This document shows positions 11,806 to 25,100 of a stretch of 64,000 bases of DNA, one piece after another. Location of the stretch: positions 23,124,469 through 23,188,468 of the forward strand of contig NC_081142.1 of assembly GCF_958295425.1 (NCBI RefSeq), in the 5' to 3' direction. The position numbers and the translations under genes are program-made. The notes under the pieces were generated by a model. It was not told the DNA's origin and did not search any database. It was given only the letters and a program-made list of their open reading frames with translations. This stretch comes from Solea solea. Taxonomy: Eukaryota; Chordata; Actinopteri; Pleuronectiformes; Soleidae. How positions within the stretch are numbered: position 1 is the stretch's first letter; each line of letters starts with the position of its first letter.

Positions 11806-11951
11806 CTCAAAGCGCTGAGAGCTGACTTTCTTCCCCTTCTTCATCCAGGTGATGCGAGGTTTGGGCTCGCCCACCGCCTGGCACACGAACGACGCCACGC
11901 CGCCCGATATCCCCGTCTGATCGTCGGGGGACTTGATGAAGCTGGGCGTGC
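11806..11951 (-). CDS. ptprf: LAR-type receptor tyrosine phosphatase, exon encoding the N-terminal half of Ig domain 1
   Basis: This 146-nt exon contributes two bases of a split codon and 48 residues, from [17 protein letters not shown] to KKVSSQRFE. It holds the first Ig cysteine (SFVCQA, about residue 55), the core tryptophan (RITW, residue 67) and a lysine cluster MKKGKK (residues 69, 70, 72, 73). In LAR-family phosphatases this cluster binds heparan and chondroitin sulfate chains, which is family knowledge. The acceptor is CCTCACAG|GC and the donor is TTTGAG|GTACGA. The split codon joins the signal exon's final A to GC, giving AGC (Ser). The exon ends on a whole codon and joins in frame to VIEF at 430. 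It is nearly identical to vertebrate LAR here. Confidence 0.94.
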
Positions 11952-12755
11952 CTGTGAGGGGAGAGGCAGCGAGACAAAAGGTGAGAGACGCAGGAGAGGA
12001 TAATCCGTATCAGATACAGAGTCCTGGCAGAGAAACAGCTGCGGGCGAGTTGCAGGGATATTACATCTCTACATCTACTGTAAGACTCCCAATAACAATA
12101 TGCTCTTTTCAAAAGCTATCTCACGCCTGTGGCAACACACAACACAAATGCAAAGGCAGTAAAAAAACACAGCCGGGAACCAACCAGCTGCCAGAGTTAA
12201 TAAGCAGCATTTGACAGTCTTATTAATAGTGGCGGGCAGGTCTGAAAGGACAAATAGAAACCTTGCGGATCTGCTTGGAATGCATGAGTAAACATTTATG
12301 TATTATTATGAACCGACACTGAGACCCACTTTCACTGAGGCTCTCCACTGTGACTCCACTGTGACGACTGTGGAACAGCCCACAGCCAAACCAGAGGATG
12401 TCACAGTCCAAATTAAATTCTGGAAATCTTCTGCAGACCCTCAAATAATCCTGATGTCACAACACTGATCAACACACAAGACTGTAGGATCAAGCTGTTC
12501 TCGACATACTATCTCCTACTAATAATCCAGCTCTATAAATGAAATGAAATAATCCAACAACAGGAAAGCTGCAATTTGAAAAGCAACCTCTCAGATTATG
12601 TGTCTTGTTGTTTGGTGCTTTTACAGCAGTTGCTGTGAACCATGTTCCACCACTTTCTGCTTCTTTATTTGAAAGTTCATTGCAAAACTGATTAAAAAAA
12701 ACTGTTTTTTTAAACAGTTTTTTTATGTTTTTTTTTTATTATAATAACTCAATTA

Positions 12756-12779
12756 ACACACACACACACACACACACAC
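12756..12779. repeat. (CA)12 microsatellite
   Basis: A perfect CA run downstream of a T-rich stretch. Confidence 0.95.
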
Positions 12780-13271
12780 GTGTATTTACAGAATTACATA
12801 AAACACAAATGTGGTTGCTTCTAAGTCAAATTATGCACAGTGGAATGTGGAAAAAAAGAATAAGGTATATACAGGAAAGAAACATATGGAAATAGAAGAT
12901 TTATCTTGTTATTATATTATATTGTTATATTCTACCTGTCAGGGCCCATCTGCAGTACCGTCATGGCCCACCATGAGGGCACGACCCACACTTTAAGAAT
13001 CCCACCAAATGTCTGAAAGTCCAGTTCTATATTCTGCAAACATCTGTTCATGAAACCAACTCAGTGCTGCTTCAAAAGTCGTAATAATTGATCTTAATTT
13101 TGGCTTTGTGCTGGTGTTTAAGTTGCTCTGTCTCCATGTGACCACTAGAGACACTGTGGAGCAACAGTTTGACCGGGAAGACGTACAGAAATCCCGCCGA
13201 TCACAGTTAGTTTCACTATGTTTCACTCATCAGAAGCCTTGTGATGATAACAGGAGAATAAAGCAGGCACA

Positions 13272-13450
13272 TTAAAGGTCCAGTATGTAGATTTTTGGGG
13301 GGTCTATCAACCAAAAATACAGTACTAGATAAATAAAATGATTCTCCTTCTACAAAACACAAACCAGCAGGGTGTGATAGATCGATAGAATGTTAGTACT
13401 TTGAAAAACAATAGCTCCTACATTTCCCATAATGCACCACTACCCAATAG
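13272..13450 (+). repeat. Dispersed repeat beginning TTAAAGGTCCAGTATGTAG
   Basis: The left edge TTAAAGGTCCAGTATGTAG followed by a G-rich run resembles, from memory, a common fish short DNA-transposon relic. The interior ends near CTACATTTCCCATAATGCA. I could not find the matching inverted end, so the element is probably truncated. Confidence 0.35.
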
Positions 13451-14344
13451 CGTGAAGATCCATGTCTTTCAAATTCCAGGGTTGTTTGTAATGACAAGAA
13501 ATCATGTCATTTACAATGAGAAGTCGTTTTAGTTGCACTCTGCATTTAACCCAGCCTTAAAATAAGTGATGTGTTAAAGTAAGTGTAAAAATTTCACAGC
13601 TGTAACTTCCTCACAGTTTTGACAGCAGTTTTACTCCGTGTGATGTCGTAGATGCAGAACGTAAATATGTTTCTAACCCCTGTGCCCGAGAGCAAGAGTA
13701 ACTCCTGGATCTGCGTCACACGCAGACCCCTGAGACGTCTCACAAACTTATACCTGAGCCGTTTTTAGACATTCTAGAGTTTGAGGTTCACGTATGATAA
13801 ACGTGGTGGGACGGTGTCTCGCTGTGACGCCTTCACAACAGCAGGAGGATCTCCGGGGGGTCCAGACGATGGGGGGAGGAGCCTGACACCAGCTCGCAGG
13901 AGGCTTGTGGATTATTCTGAGTTTGTCCCGCTGAGTTCTCACATGAGGTTTGACGAGGCAGCTGGCGGGAGACTTCTGGGGGACACTCCTCAGAGTTCAG
14001 TTCATGCCTGAGAAACGGCTCAGTGTGTAACTGCGGAGTTTCAAGCTTCATTTTCCACACAGCACTGCCCTTACTTGTTCTCCTCATTCCACGTCAACTT
14101 GAGTCATATCCAGACATGAAGATATATGGGAAGAAAAAGAAATTTGCCGTCCATGTGCGACAAATGCAAACATACGCGTTCACCACAGCAGGAGAACGTC
14201 CAGAACATCCAGGCGAGCGGTCGTACCTGACATGGGCGTGAACTTTTTTTGGGACTTTTTCTAGAAACGTCAGGAAAACGCATTCATGTCTTACTTCATC
14301 TTGTATTTCCTGTTTTATTTTGAAACTCACCTGCTCTAATGTGT

Positions 14345-14602
14345 CCAAAGTAGCAATAATTGTGCAGAAGTCACACAATTAGACTGTTTTTCTTTTGTTT
14401 TTGTTCATAAAAACGAGCCAAGTGAACCTTGAACTCTGATGTCTTGACGTCAATTTCGAATAATTAAAAGACATTTTTCATCAGACTGAAAAAGGATATA
14501 AGAAACTACATGTTGCACATTCTTATAGCCTCTATATTCACTGTACATTTAAACACAGTGATGGAAAAAGCAGCCGAAATGCTCCGTGTTCTAAGGGTGA
14601 AG
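14345..14602 (+). repeat. Dispersed repeat, copy 1 (partner at 43382-43800)
   Basis: Shared blocks with the second copy, in the same order, are TTGTGCAGAAGTCACA, TTTTTGTTCATAAAAACGAG, GACATTTTTCATC, AAGGATATAAGAAACT, and an end reading CTCCGTGTTCTAAGGG. The spacing differs because of indels. No coding capacity is evident. Confidence 0.7.
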
Positions 14603-17278
14603 TCAGTCGTACACATAGTCCCTATTTTCTTCTTCTATTATTTGTGGGTCAAAGGCCACAAGGGAATTGTGGAACATGCACCGAGTGCCGAGGTCAGTCG
14701 ATGGCGTACATGCAGTCGTAATTTGACTCCCAACGGCATTATGTGTTTTTTTTTTCCTGACTTGAACTTGATTTAGTACAGCGTCAGACAGACTAACACG
14801 TTTATTTGTATTCTTAAAGTTGTTTTCGTCAAACAAACACAGTCATTCGATTTTGTTCTTTCGAGTAAATCTACTGAGTGTCATTGCTTACTATGTCAAT
14901 TTATACAAAACTCAAGTGAAGCTTTACCATAACAACAAATTATGACCCGAGTGCTTTACACTGAGATGAGATCAAGAAATGATCTGATAATTAAGGTTAT
15001 TACAAACACAGGATATCGGCATGAAGTCATAGAAACACAAAAGTCTTGAACACTGTGATCAGAAGTTTCTTTGTGAAAAAAGACGAGTCATTAAACTCCA
15101 CATCTCTACTCAACAGGAGCAGGGAGAGGATCTAACGGTGAGTGTCAGCCGATTCCACTTTTACGAGTCATCAACGGAAAACGCTTGACGAACTCTGGTC
15201 AGCAGATCTTAAAGATGTGGAGGTGGAATTGGAGATGAGGAACTCTGAGACAGGGTATAATGTGGAGGCAGTTCATGCCGTTCCAAACAAAATAAAAGAG
15301 AACGCTGAAATACTGAAATGCTAATGCTAATGCCCAGATGAGTTTTCTCTATTTCTTTCTTTTATACCAGTGAGGAGCCTCACATGTGAGATTTGGTGCC
15401 ACATTCCACATGTTAATAATATTTAATGTGTTTAATTAAAGATGTATTCATGTTCTGTAGTGGCCGACCTTTGTCCACGGATGCCACGAACATCTCGTCG
15501 CCCGGGAAAAGACTATTTTGAACGACGACGGAGTTAAAACTCACTTTTAAAAGTGAGATTGGTCTTGTGTTGGCTAATCCTAATTTTACAGTGATTATTG
15601 CTCTCGTTTTAGTGCCCTTTACCTGTGTTTGCACTTTCCACATCTTTGTTTTATCCTAATGTAGTTTTTATTGAACAGGACTTTTGCACAATTACAACTT
15701 CCATATTGTGCTGACACTTTTATCCTTTTGTGAAGAGAATCTCCTGTGTTTGCACAGTAGTTTCATACGTGATTATCTATTTATTGTTATTAATGAAATA
15801 TTTGCTGAAGTGTGGGCTCAGTGCTGGAGTTTTTTTTTTTATTCCTCTATGCCTTTACACAATATTCATTTTTAATCAGGAAAGCACTCAGTGTTCAAGC
15901 TCGAAAACGACAAAAATTACAATTGTAAGCATTTTTATTGTTGATAGTAATACGATAGCTAACAGCTTAGCTGGCCAAATTAGCGTTGTAGATGATGCCG
16001 GACTGAGAGAAATCATTTTAACGGCATCAGGAGACACATCTTACTCTCCGCCCCTTGAGAGGAGCATATATATTGTGTCATAAACAAGCACATTATGTGA
16101 AGAAGATGAAAATGCTTGAGCAAGCACAAGTCATTGTTCTTTCATGAGACCACTGGACTTGTGTGTGAGTAATGCGAGAGCACATTTCAACTGGTCATGA
16201 CTGGAAACTGCAGTCGTTTGCACTAACTGTGAGTAAAACAGGAGAGCAGCGCCATAATAATATACGAGTACAGTCAACAAATACTTTTAATGGCGCGTGG
16301 GGTTTTTTACTTTGGCCACAATTTAGTTTTTTTTGTTCATGCACATACAGTTAGTTCATATAGATCACAGGAAAGGGTTTAAACTGCACTAGTGTACATT
16401 GATTCTGTGATTTTTACATTTAAACATCGATTATTTACGAGCCGTTGTGCTCATGATGTGATAAACTGTGATTAATCACAGTAAATTGTGCAGCTAATTA
16501 GTTTTTGATTTGATTGTCAGCCCTAAACCACTGTTCATTACCTGAACCAAGACTAATGAGGAATTAAGTTTTCAAAGTCTCTCTTTAGACACGAGCACCC
16601 CGCCCAGTGATACATCACGGCAGCGTAGATGATCAAATGCAGCTGGATTGATGTTATGTGCATGTGTGGATGTACAAATATGGTCGACAAGGTATGACAT
16701 GAAAGAGCGAATCTTCACATGGTAATGAAATGTCATGAATTCAAAATCAATTAGAGTGATGAAAGGATGAAATGTTCTTGGTCTGACTGCAGCTGCGCTC
16801 CTTTGGTCTTAAATCAAGAATCTAAATGAGACATGTACTGGCTTGATACAAGCTTTTTTCTAAAATCTTAGCTTTAGTGAGGCCTTTAAAGACAAGGCGT
16901 GCGTAACGTAACCGTGTCATGTCGTGCGTCCACGGCGAAGGTAACAGCATATGTTTGTAGGAAACACTATCGTGGGTTAGGGTTCTGAGCAGAGGCAACA
17001 TTTACTGATATAAAAAGCTCTAAAGTCTACTTGTGATGTGATAAAATGTGATAAAATGAAAGTGGTCGGGATGGACATAAAAGTTTGATGATGGCAGACA
17101 GATGTTGGTCCACTGGGCAGAGAATCACCAGGTCGTTTTTCTCTTTTAAACCAGAAGAACCAGGATCTAGAGGATTTTCAAATCTGACTTGATTTTTAAA
17201 AAAATGTGGGAGACCACAGACACAACAGATTTGCGACCAATTTTCAATGTTTTAATCCAGACAAAGCACAGACTAGAC

Positions 17279-17420
17279 CAGGGGTGGGCAAACTACGGCC
17301 CGTGGGCCACATCCGTCCCGTTGTTCTTTTGAATCCGGCCCATCGGAGATTGGTACAGAATTGGCCCAAATCAAATCATATCACAATTATGACTGCATTC
17401 ATTTGACCTTGACCTGTAAT
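17279..17420 (+). mobile_element. hAT-type terminal sequence
   Basis: The plus strand reads CAGGGGTGGGCAAACTACGG followed by CCCGTGGGCCACATCCGTCC. CAGGGGTGGGCAAACT is the form of hAT (Charlie-like) terminal inverted repeats known from vertebrates. I found no matching opposite end in the window, so this is a truncated copy. Confidence 0.55.
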
Positions 17421-17664
17421 GCCTGGCTTTCCACCAGGTGGCGCATTAGGCACAGTGATGCATTGACTTGATTTTCTGTTATTTCTGTAACAGATTGTTC
17501 TCTCATCTCCCTGAAATGTCAGGGATTTGGGATCTCACAGAGTGCTTCAGAACAGAAACTAACATGGAGACGGAAAAAAAGACGGAGTCGGCATCGCGCT
17601 GAGAAAAAAAAATCTCTTGCACTCTCATTGGTTATTGCGAAGTTCTGCTCACGCCCCCAAATCA

Positions 17665-18074
17665 CTGTTCAGTTGTCAGTCAGTCAGTCATCATCTACCA
17701 CTTTATCCTCTGCCAGAGGGTCGCGGGGGGTGCTGTGCCAATCTCAGCTACATCGGGCGATAGGCGGGGTACACCCTGGACAGTTCGCCAGTCCATCGCA
17801 GGGCCACATAGACAGACAGAGACAAACAACCATTCACTCTCACACTCACTCCTATGGTCAATTTAGAGTGTCCAATTTACCTATCCCCACATTGCATGTT
17901 TTTGGACTGTGGGAGGAAGCCGGAGAACCCGGAGAGAACCCACGCACACACGGGGAGAACATGCAAACTCCATGCAGAAAGGCCGTTGTTCCAACCGGGG
18001 CTCGAACCTGGGTCTTCTCGCTGCAAGGCGAGAGTGCTAACCACTACACCACCGTGTGGCCCCTGTTCAGTTGT
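17665..18074 (-). mobile_element. tRNA-derived SINE (family A), apparently full length with 12-bp target duplications
   Basis: The direct repeat CTGTTCAGTTGT occurs at 17665-17676 and 18063-18074, flanking a 386-bp element. On the minus strand the head carries a box A (TGTAGTGGTTAGCAC, 18034-18048) and a perfect box B (GGTTCGAGCCC, 17998-18008), as in RNA polymerase III promoters of tRNA-derived SINEs. The body includes GGAGTTTGCATGTTCTCCCC and TCCTCCCACAGTCCAAAAAC, then CTGCGATGGACTGGCGAAC. It ends in a short GACT/ATG-rich tail next to the target duplication. The small reading frame on the minus strand (17877-18116) is the usual SINE artefact. The intact boxes and duplications suggest a fairly young insertion. 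Confidence 0.88.
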
Positions 18075-18130
18075 AAACATGTTTAATATTGATGATGCAT
18101 ACAATGACGTCAACATGGTGTCTGTTAATC

Positions 18131-18258
18131 CCTCACACTACAGGATCATTTGGCTATAAATCTGTTCAAAGCAGCCTCAAATTTGAAGACACCCATGATT
18201 GTTGGAAGGACAGATTGGGACTAAAAATCTGGTCATTCGTCCTCTAGTGTGGGGCGGG
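18131..18258 (+). repeat. Small inverted-terminal element (~120 bp), copy 1
   Basis: The left end reads CCCTCACACTACAGGAT and the right end GTCCTCTAGTGTGGGG. They are near-inverted copies (core CACACTAgAGGA). The interior includes TCTGTTCAAAGCAGCCTCAA and GAAGACACCCATGA. A clearly related copy lies inverted at 38745-38885. The size and the ends suggest a MITE. Confidence 0.65.
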
Positions 18259-18847
18259 GCTTAAAGATGAATAATTTATTTCTAAAAATCTGGATTGGGA
18301 TTACCACCAATGTCTGATAACTTCTTCCTTCAGTCATCGCCTACATGTTAAGAAGATTCCATCCAATCCTCTGCGTCAGTCAGGTCTCACAGATCCCGTA
18401 TTCAACATTTACCACGCCAGAGAAATCAACAAAAGTTACGCACCGCAGCTTTAAATAGCAGACAGCGTTGCTGTTGACGGCAGCAGTCAGCGTTTCACAT
18501 TTACAGCAGCATCATGACTTGTTAAAGGACTAAAACGTCCTGCTGTGAAGAGACATAAATGTGCCGAGCACGGTTAAATCCCATTTCCCCAGGAAGGAGC
18601 CATTTTCACTTTTTTTTTTTTTTCAAATGAAAAGAGCGTTCTTAAAGTTCAGTGTGACTCAAAGCCCATTTTGTGCCACTGTCCCCAGGTATCGAGTATT
18701 TCCATGGAAATGTGGTGCAACAGGTTAGAATGCGGCTGACGTACAGCGGGGGAAATACTGCCCTTTAGAGCGCTACGCTAAAATAAGTTAGCGTCTGAGA
18801 GTCAACGCCAACAAAGAGGCTTTTATCGCTGGTGTCAGGAAGCAGGG

Positions 18848-18869
18848 GAGGAGGAGGAGGAGGAGGAGG
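18848..18869. repeat. (AGG)7 microsatellite
   Basis: A GGA-unit run within a purine-rich stretch on the plus strand. Confidence 0.9.
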
Positions 18870-19017
18870 TAGGTGGAGAAGAAGAAGCGTGCAGATCGTA
18901 CCATTATTAAGCTATTTATTTCTCATGGCTGCTGCTGGCTGACCCTGAGGCTTGACACTCTAAATGTAAAACATGCTGGTGCCCTTGCCTCACTTCACAG
19001 AAAATTCTTGAGTTGTC

Positions 19018-19078
19018 CCTGTCGCTCTCTCGCTCTGTCGCTCTCTCTCTCTCTCGCTCTCTCGCTCTCTCTCTCTCC
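19018..19078. repeat. (TC)n / CGCTCTCT low-complexity run
   Basis: CT-rich with interspersed CGCTCT units. Ser-Leu-rich reading frames across it are artefacts. Confidence 0.9.
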
Positions 19079-21934
19079 TGGCCCTGCACTCGCTGCTTCT
19101 CCCGGAATTATTTCCTCAGAAATATGTCACTCCGACCTCCCGCACGTAATCCACAAGGACAGACATTCATGATGAGACGAAAGTGGGACCAAATTAGAGA
19201 TTTAGTCTGCACCGAAAATTGTAAGTGTGCGAGGAAACCTGTTGTTGGTGGTTTGAGTGCAGCTTTGATGAAAAGTTGTCGCAATCAACCTTCAGTGAAC
19301 ACGAGGTTAATCCACTCAGTTCCACTGTTTACTTTTTACTACTGTTACTTTTTATATGCACACTTTTATAAACTTAGTAATATTTGAGCAACACTTTTCA
19401 CCCCCATTGTCCCAGAATCTTCTTTTTATCTGCCAACCTTTAGGTAAATTGTTGATTTCTGGCTTTAAACACAATCAATAATCATATTAAAGCCACTTGA
19501 TCCATCTTACTTTTTTCTGTAAAACAAATATGTAAGTGGATTTGGTTTGTTTTTATTGTTGCAATTCAGAGATTAAGATGTCAGTCCAGCCTCAGATGAA
19601 GTGGGAAGCTGATGGAAGACGTCTGCTGTCAAAGAACATACCAAAACTGACTTCCTCCAAGTCTCAACTACTCCAGAGCAAAACTATTCCTCATTTCCAG
19701 AGTTTACAGCCTCGCGCTCCCGCTTCCCCGACATCACCGAGCGTGCTGCACTTGTCTTACAGGCCTGTTTCTCATTTGGCCTGAAGAATTTAATGGTGTC
19801 TAGGCGTGCAGCCAGGCAGTCAACTGTTGTGCGAGGTGGAATAAAGCAGCGTTTGGGAGGCAATTCACGATGACAAGTGACAACGGTTTCCACACAAAGT
19901 GTCTCCTCCTCACAGAGACTCATTAGGGTGCGGAGCTGAGAAGGAGCAGCCATGCAAATCAACCTCTGATCAGTCAAAGTGACACACAAACAATCTGGTT
20001 CCCTACTTCTGGACACCCGAGGCAGACACGCCGCTCCCTCACTCGCCTCCATCTGAGGAGATACATGGAGGGAGGAATCAATAAAGTTTGCCATCAGCAA
20101 GAATGAACCAGTGGGTTTTCAATGCCTGATGCCGGCAGAGAAAAATGCTGCCAATATTTCTTTGTACCGAGCTCGTATCGAAGCGCTAACCTTTACTTAT
20201 AGCTTCATTCGGAGCGGAGAAATGAGAGACGTTCATTCACTTTAACGAAAAGTGATATTTGCAATTAAGCGATTGCACGGTGTTTAAAGCAGCGTTTCAG
20301 GATGGTGGATGTACATGGAGGTTTGCTACTAATCAGCGGCTGCAATTAACATTTGTCTTTGCTTTGCTTTCCCTTTTTTTCCTTGAACTGCCTGTTAGGC
20401 CTCTGACGGAAATGTAGATTGTTCATATAAAGGGAGAAAAAGGCTTGTTTTCTATGTACACGAGATGATGCTCGTGGACTTGTGGTCGTGGGAGGAGACG
20501 TCAAAGAGGCAGAGGTGCTGTTCTTCGGTGTCACTGTTCCACCTCACAGCGGCAGCAGTGTCCATTGTCCTCTTGCCATGTTATGTCTCTACGAAGCGTC
20601 CCACACGCTAAATTCATTAAGTTCATCGCTCCTGACGTTTATACCTGGTCCACCACTGGAAAAGTGCTGGTCACGACCAAATCGCTTAAAAGTGGGCGTT
20701 GAATTTATGAAGTCGGTATAAACTGCTATGAGGTTGTAATCTCTCATGTGCAGCCGCTCAAGAACTGCCTTACAGGATGGTTTTCTTAAAGTGTCCAATG
20801 ATGATGTTATACAGTATAATCCACTAAAAGTGTGGAGATAAGACAAAGCATATTTGCATGACCTGTGGTGTGAGCCCAGACTTCAGAGGCTGGAGAGAAG
20901 AACAAACGTTTGCTCATTAAATTTCACGGCACAACTTTCCTGTCGGCTAATACAGGAAAATCTCCCAGCTCCCCCAGCGCTGCTCTCTGACCAGTCTGTC
21001 AGCACAAGCTGTCATCCTCGTACCCCCTGTAACTTCCTGCCACTGAGGTGTAACAGAGGAAGCGAGCAGGAGCCTGACGCGTGGCTCCACTGTGGGACGA
21101 CTCGCTGCTTTCACAGCTCAGATCCTGAACCAAAAACAACTGAACATTTTATTCTCACTCCTTGTCACTGGGACTACTCTCTGGATTGTTCTGAAATCAG
21201 CTGTTAGTGCTGCAGATAATGGATTTAATTCAAACCAACATTCCACCTAATTAGCACATAACAGCTACTCATCAACAAACCATTTTGTCCAATTCAGAAT
21301 CTGGACATTAGCCAGTCACCGCGCAGCCTGCTGTCACTGACGAGGTTTATTTTCAGCTCATAGTGCCATTTTTATTCATCAGCCAACACCAGCAGCCTTA
21401 TGCTTCACTCACATGTACTTTTGTTGGTAGATGCATCTGATATTTGAATAAATTGTCCATTGTGTGATACGTGGTTGCAGTTTTTGAAAGTAGCAGCAGA
21501 GCAGTGTCTGTTCTGGCTGACTACGTAGCTAACTATGTAGCTAATGTTGCTAATGCAATTTAGCATTTAGCACCATCACCTTGTGGCTGCCTTGGTTTTG
21601 ACTGACTATACATGGATTAAACGTGAGTCCAGGTTCTTTCACTTACAGATAACGGACTTGAATATTGATCACTCAGTCATGGGGGGAAAAAAATACTTTG
21701 CAGCAAAATGAATGTGTTACTTCTGTGTTGCGTTGGCTGGGAAAGTTAACACCTCCAACCCACACATTTCAGCTTCTAAGTAAAACATAATGTCAACATT
21801 TAAAAAAGGGACACATTCAGGCTCCTGAGCATCCAGCAGCTAACATAAGTTTGGCTTCTGAGACTGCACACAAGTCCTGACCTTAGCTGTTTGGGTCAAA
21901 CTACAAGTTCAGTGCTTTGACTCCTGGGTTCTTG

Positions 21935-22100
21935 GTTTGTCTAAGTGTCTTTGGAAAAGATTCTGAACCCCAAAACCGCCCCTGATGCTTGGCCAAAGTG
22001 TGTGTGTGTGTGTGTGTGAATACGAAAGGCTGAAAGTGAAACGATGCTGTAAAGCACTCTGAGTGTTATATAAGTGTTACATAAATACCATCCAATTTGC
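21935..22100 (+). mobile_element. SINE family B tail fragment with embedded (GT)n
   Basis: GGCCAAAGTGTGTG, GCTGTAAAGCACTCTGAGTG and TATAAGTGTTACATAAATACC resemble the 3' part of the family B SINE. In fish that part ends in a 'TAAAGCGCTTTGAGTG...TATAAATAC' tail (family knowledge). The tRNA-like head is not recognisable here. Confidence 0.45.
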
Positions 22101-25100
22101 ATTTGCATTTAGATACTGAAACGCCGTCTCCTGATGGACGTGATCCGTCCCCGCACAAAGCAAATACACAGACAACGAAGCATAAAGACAACTGTTTAAC
22201 CCTGGGTCATATTTTCCACGTTCTGTGTCTGTGACATTATTCCCACATACTGGACTGTTTGTGTAGCAGTGACTTTGCCCACACTTGTATGTTATTGAGT
22301 GCCGAGTAGTCACCTCCTTTGTAAAAGTATAAAAAGATGATTTAAACTGTATATGTTGTATTCATTTGTAGGTTTATTATTCATATTGAATTTGATCAAA
22401 AACGAGATCATGACTACAAATTATTATTCATTATTCAACACTTCAGGACTGAAATACATTTGTGCAAATCTGGGAACTAACTTGAAAGTTTGGCTCAATT
22501 GTTTGTTGCCCATAATCCCCTTAAATTTCAAATATTTGCAGTGTTGTATTTACATTGTAATACTAAACGTGTGCTAGAATGCGATTACAACATGCGATAG
22601 AACAAGTTTGTTCAGAATCAGCCAGAAGACGGATCGTCTTACATGATTTTCGTATTCCTGTAGCAGCAAAACCACATGAAGCTCAGCATCAACTATTCTC
22701 TTATGTGACAAATGCAGTGAAAACGTCACTTCCATGGAAGCTCAGCTTCTCTGGGAGTCAATGGATCAGTTGGTGGGACACGGACGCTGCGCATCTGCAT
22801 GATGATTGGAGGAACTGTCTGAAAGGCGGAGCCTTTTCTGCCTCAATCCTGTGTGGATTTTGTGATGAAGTCTGCAGACAAACAGCTGCTTGTTGTGTGT
22901 TTATTTGCTCGGTGATATTGAACATTTTTGTTTGTACATATACACTGTAAATAAAAACAATATTATAGCATTTCAGTTTTACATAATTATTGCATTTCCT
23001 TTTTCATTTGCAAAATGCATGTAAGAATTTATGTTTAAATAACTGAGCAGTGAAACGAGACCGCCACTGAATCTGCTCTACATCGAAACATGCTTTGCAT
23101 CACGTGACCCCAAGTTTAACCAATAATCCAAAATCCAATATGAAGATAACAAAAGGCTAAACTTTGTTCCATCAGAGGGTTCATCCACTAGCCGTCTGTC
23201 TCTAAATCGATGCCATAAAAATACATTTTACTGTAAGAGAACGATTATAAACCAGTTCCCAATTTCACTTGATGACATGATAATCCATACGTCAAACCCC
23301 GGCCTGGAACAGCTCGCCTTAAGTCGAGATGTAGCTTTGCGTTCTCACGAACCAATCGATTTACAGAGTGAACGGGCAGACTGCCAAACACAGACGCCGC
23401 AATCTATTCAACTGTGAACTGAGGAACAGGCAGACTGAGGTATGAACAGCACAACAGTCAATGACAACAGTTCAATAAGTCTTCACTGAATAATTTCTGC
23501 AATTAGCTATGCCTGAGTAGTTCATCATACTTTAGAGTGAGGTTCTCAAGTGCAGGCTGTTGCCCGCAGAAACCTCCTCTCACTAAACAAGCTCCTTAGG
23601 CAGTGAGAGCACGCAGAGGTTCTAACATAATTAAAAGCTATGAATTTAAGTCACACTCTGAGATTATTCACCTTCCTGTTTTCCCCCCATAATCTAACGG
23701 TCACAAGAAGAGAGACATCCGAGCTGAGTCAGTAATCTTTACATCCGTTTGGAGAGCTCCACGCTGCCACACTAAATAATACATTGTTTTCTACGGCTCT
23801 CCTTGTTCACGACCCGCAAAATTGCCTCCCACACAAGTGTGGTAGCGGTGCCCTCACACCACATGAAAGCAGGAAAGAAATGGGGAATAACGGATTCTAT
23901 TCTGCCGGTCATTATGTGGACGTGGCCCTAGGAAACAGCAAGTCCAAAGACAGGCGAGGGAAGGTTATAGAGCATGGTCGATATAAAGTGAGCCTTGGCT
24001 GGATGACAACATTTTTGAGGGCTTGAATATAAATGTTTGTGTCGTGAAGTTGCAGTATTGACTCTCAGGTGCTACAGTAAAATAAAAAATAAAATAAAAA
24101 CTGCTGCTCTCAGACCTGCACAAGTTTTACAGAAATGAGTGAAATCTCAAGAAGCTCCAGATAATTTACAGTGAGTGATTGTTGGCTGGACGTTTTCAGA
24201 TTTGCAGGTCATTCCCAGCTACAATCACACAAACAACAATCAATAGGTTTCACGTCAAAGGCGCAGATCCGCAATCAGAGGTCGACGAAGAACAGTGAGG
24301 CCCTGTATCCACCACGGAGCAGGTTTAAACGGTTCTCCCTCAGCTGGCACGCTTTTCCACTGTACGGTGTTTGGGCCAGATGTTGACAGCTGCATGCGCT
24401 GCGTACACAGCCGTCATACCTCATTTCCACAGAGAAGAAGAAGAGCACGACACGATAAACAAAGGGTAACAACGGAGGACATCCAACGGTCCATGTTCGT
24501 TCACGTGTTTGACGAGCTTTGTGTTTCGTGGTTCTTTTCTCTGTCGACCAATCAGTGGACTCCAGTGTTCTTTACTATGGACTTTCTCAACCTTTTACAA
24601 TTGTAACACAAATACATGCATCAAGAACCAAATTAAACCAAACTGTACCACTTGCTGGAAAGGAGGTTAAGACAGATAAGGAAGAAATCCAACGACTAAA
24701 ATAAGACAAACAGACAATCGTGTCGTCTGTCCTTTGAGTGCACGATCATTAAAAATGTCATTTTTTTATGACCACAATCAGAGTTTAGTAACGTGATAGC
24801 AGGAGGAATGAAGATTTTATTGGATATCTATTGGTGGATCTTGACGACACATGATCTCGGCAGCCTAAAGGCATCACCATGAACTCAAAAGGCAAAAAAA
24901 ACATGATTAGACTGGTTGATAATATTCTTGCCTTCTTTATTACCTGTTTTTCGCCAAAGGCAGCAAAAGTCTCTCTCTGCCACTGACTCCAATTATCTTC
25001 CAGCAAACTTTGACAATCACATACCGATTGTATTTTTAAAGCGTGATACATTGATCCAACAGATGAAAGATTTATTGGCAAGACTTTTGATGAGTTACTT

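Noticed and set aside
11807..12112. 101-codon minus-strand frame over the Ig1 exon
   Set aside because: It is out of frame with the conserved LAR reading. The exon with canonical splice sites in the other frame explains this region.
17877..18116. 79-codon frame (GGVVVSTLALQRED-type)
   Set aside because: It is the translation of a tRNA-derived SINE head, a well-known false gene call.
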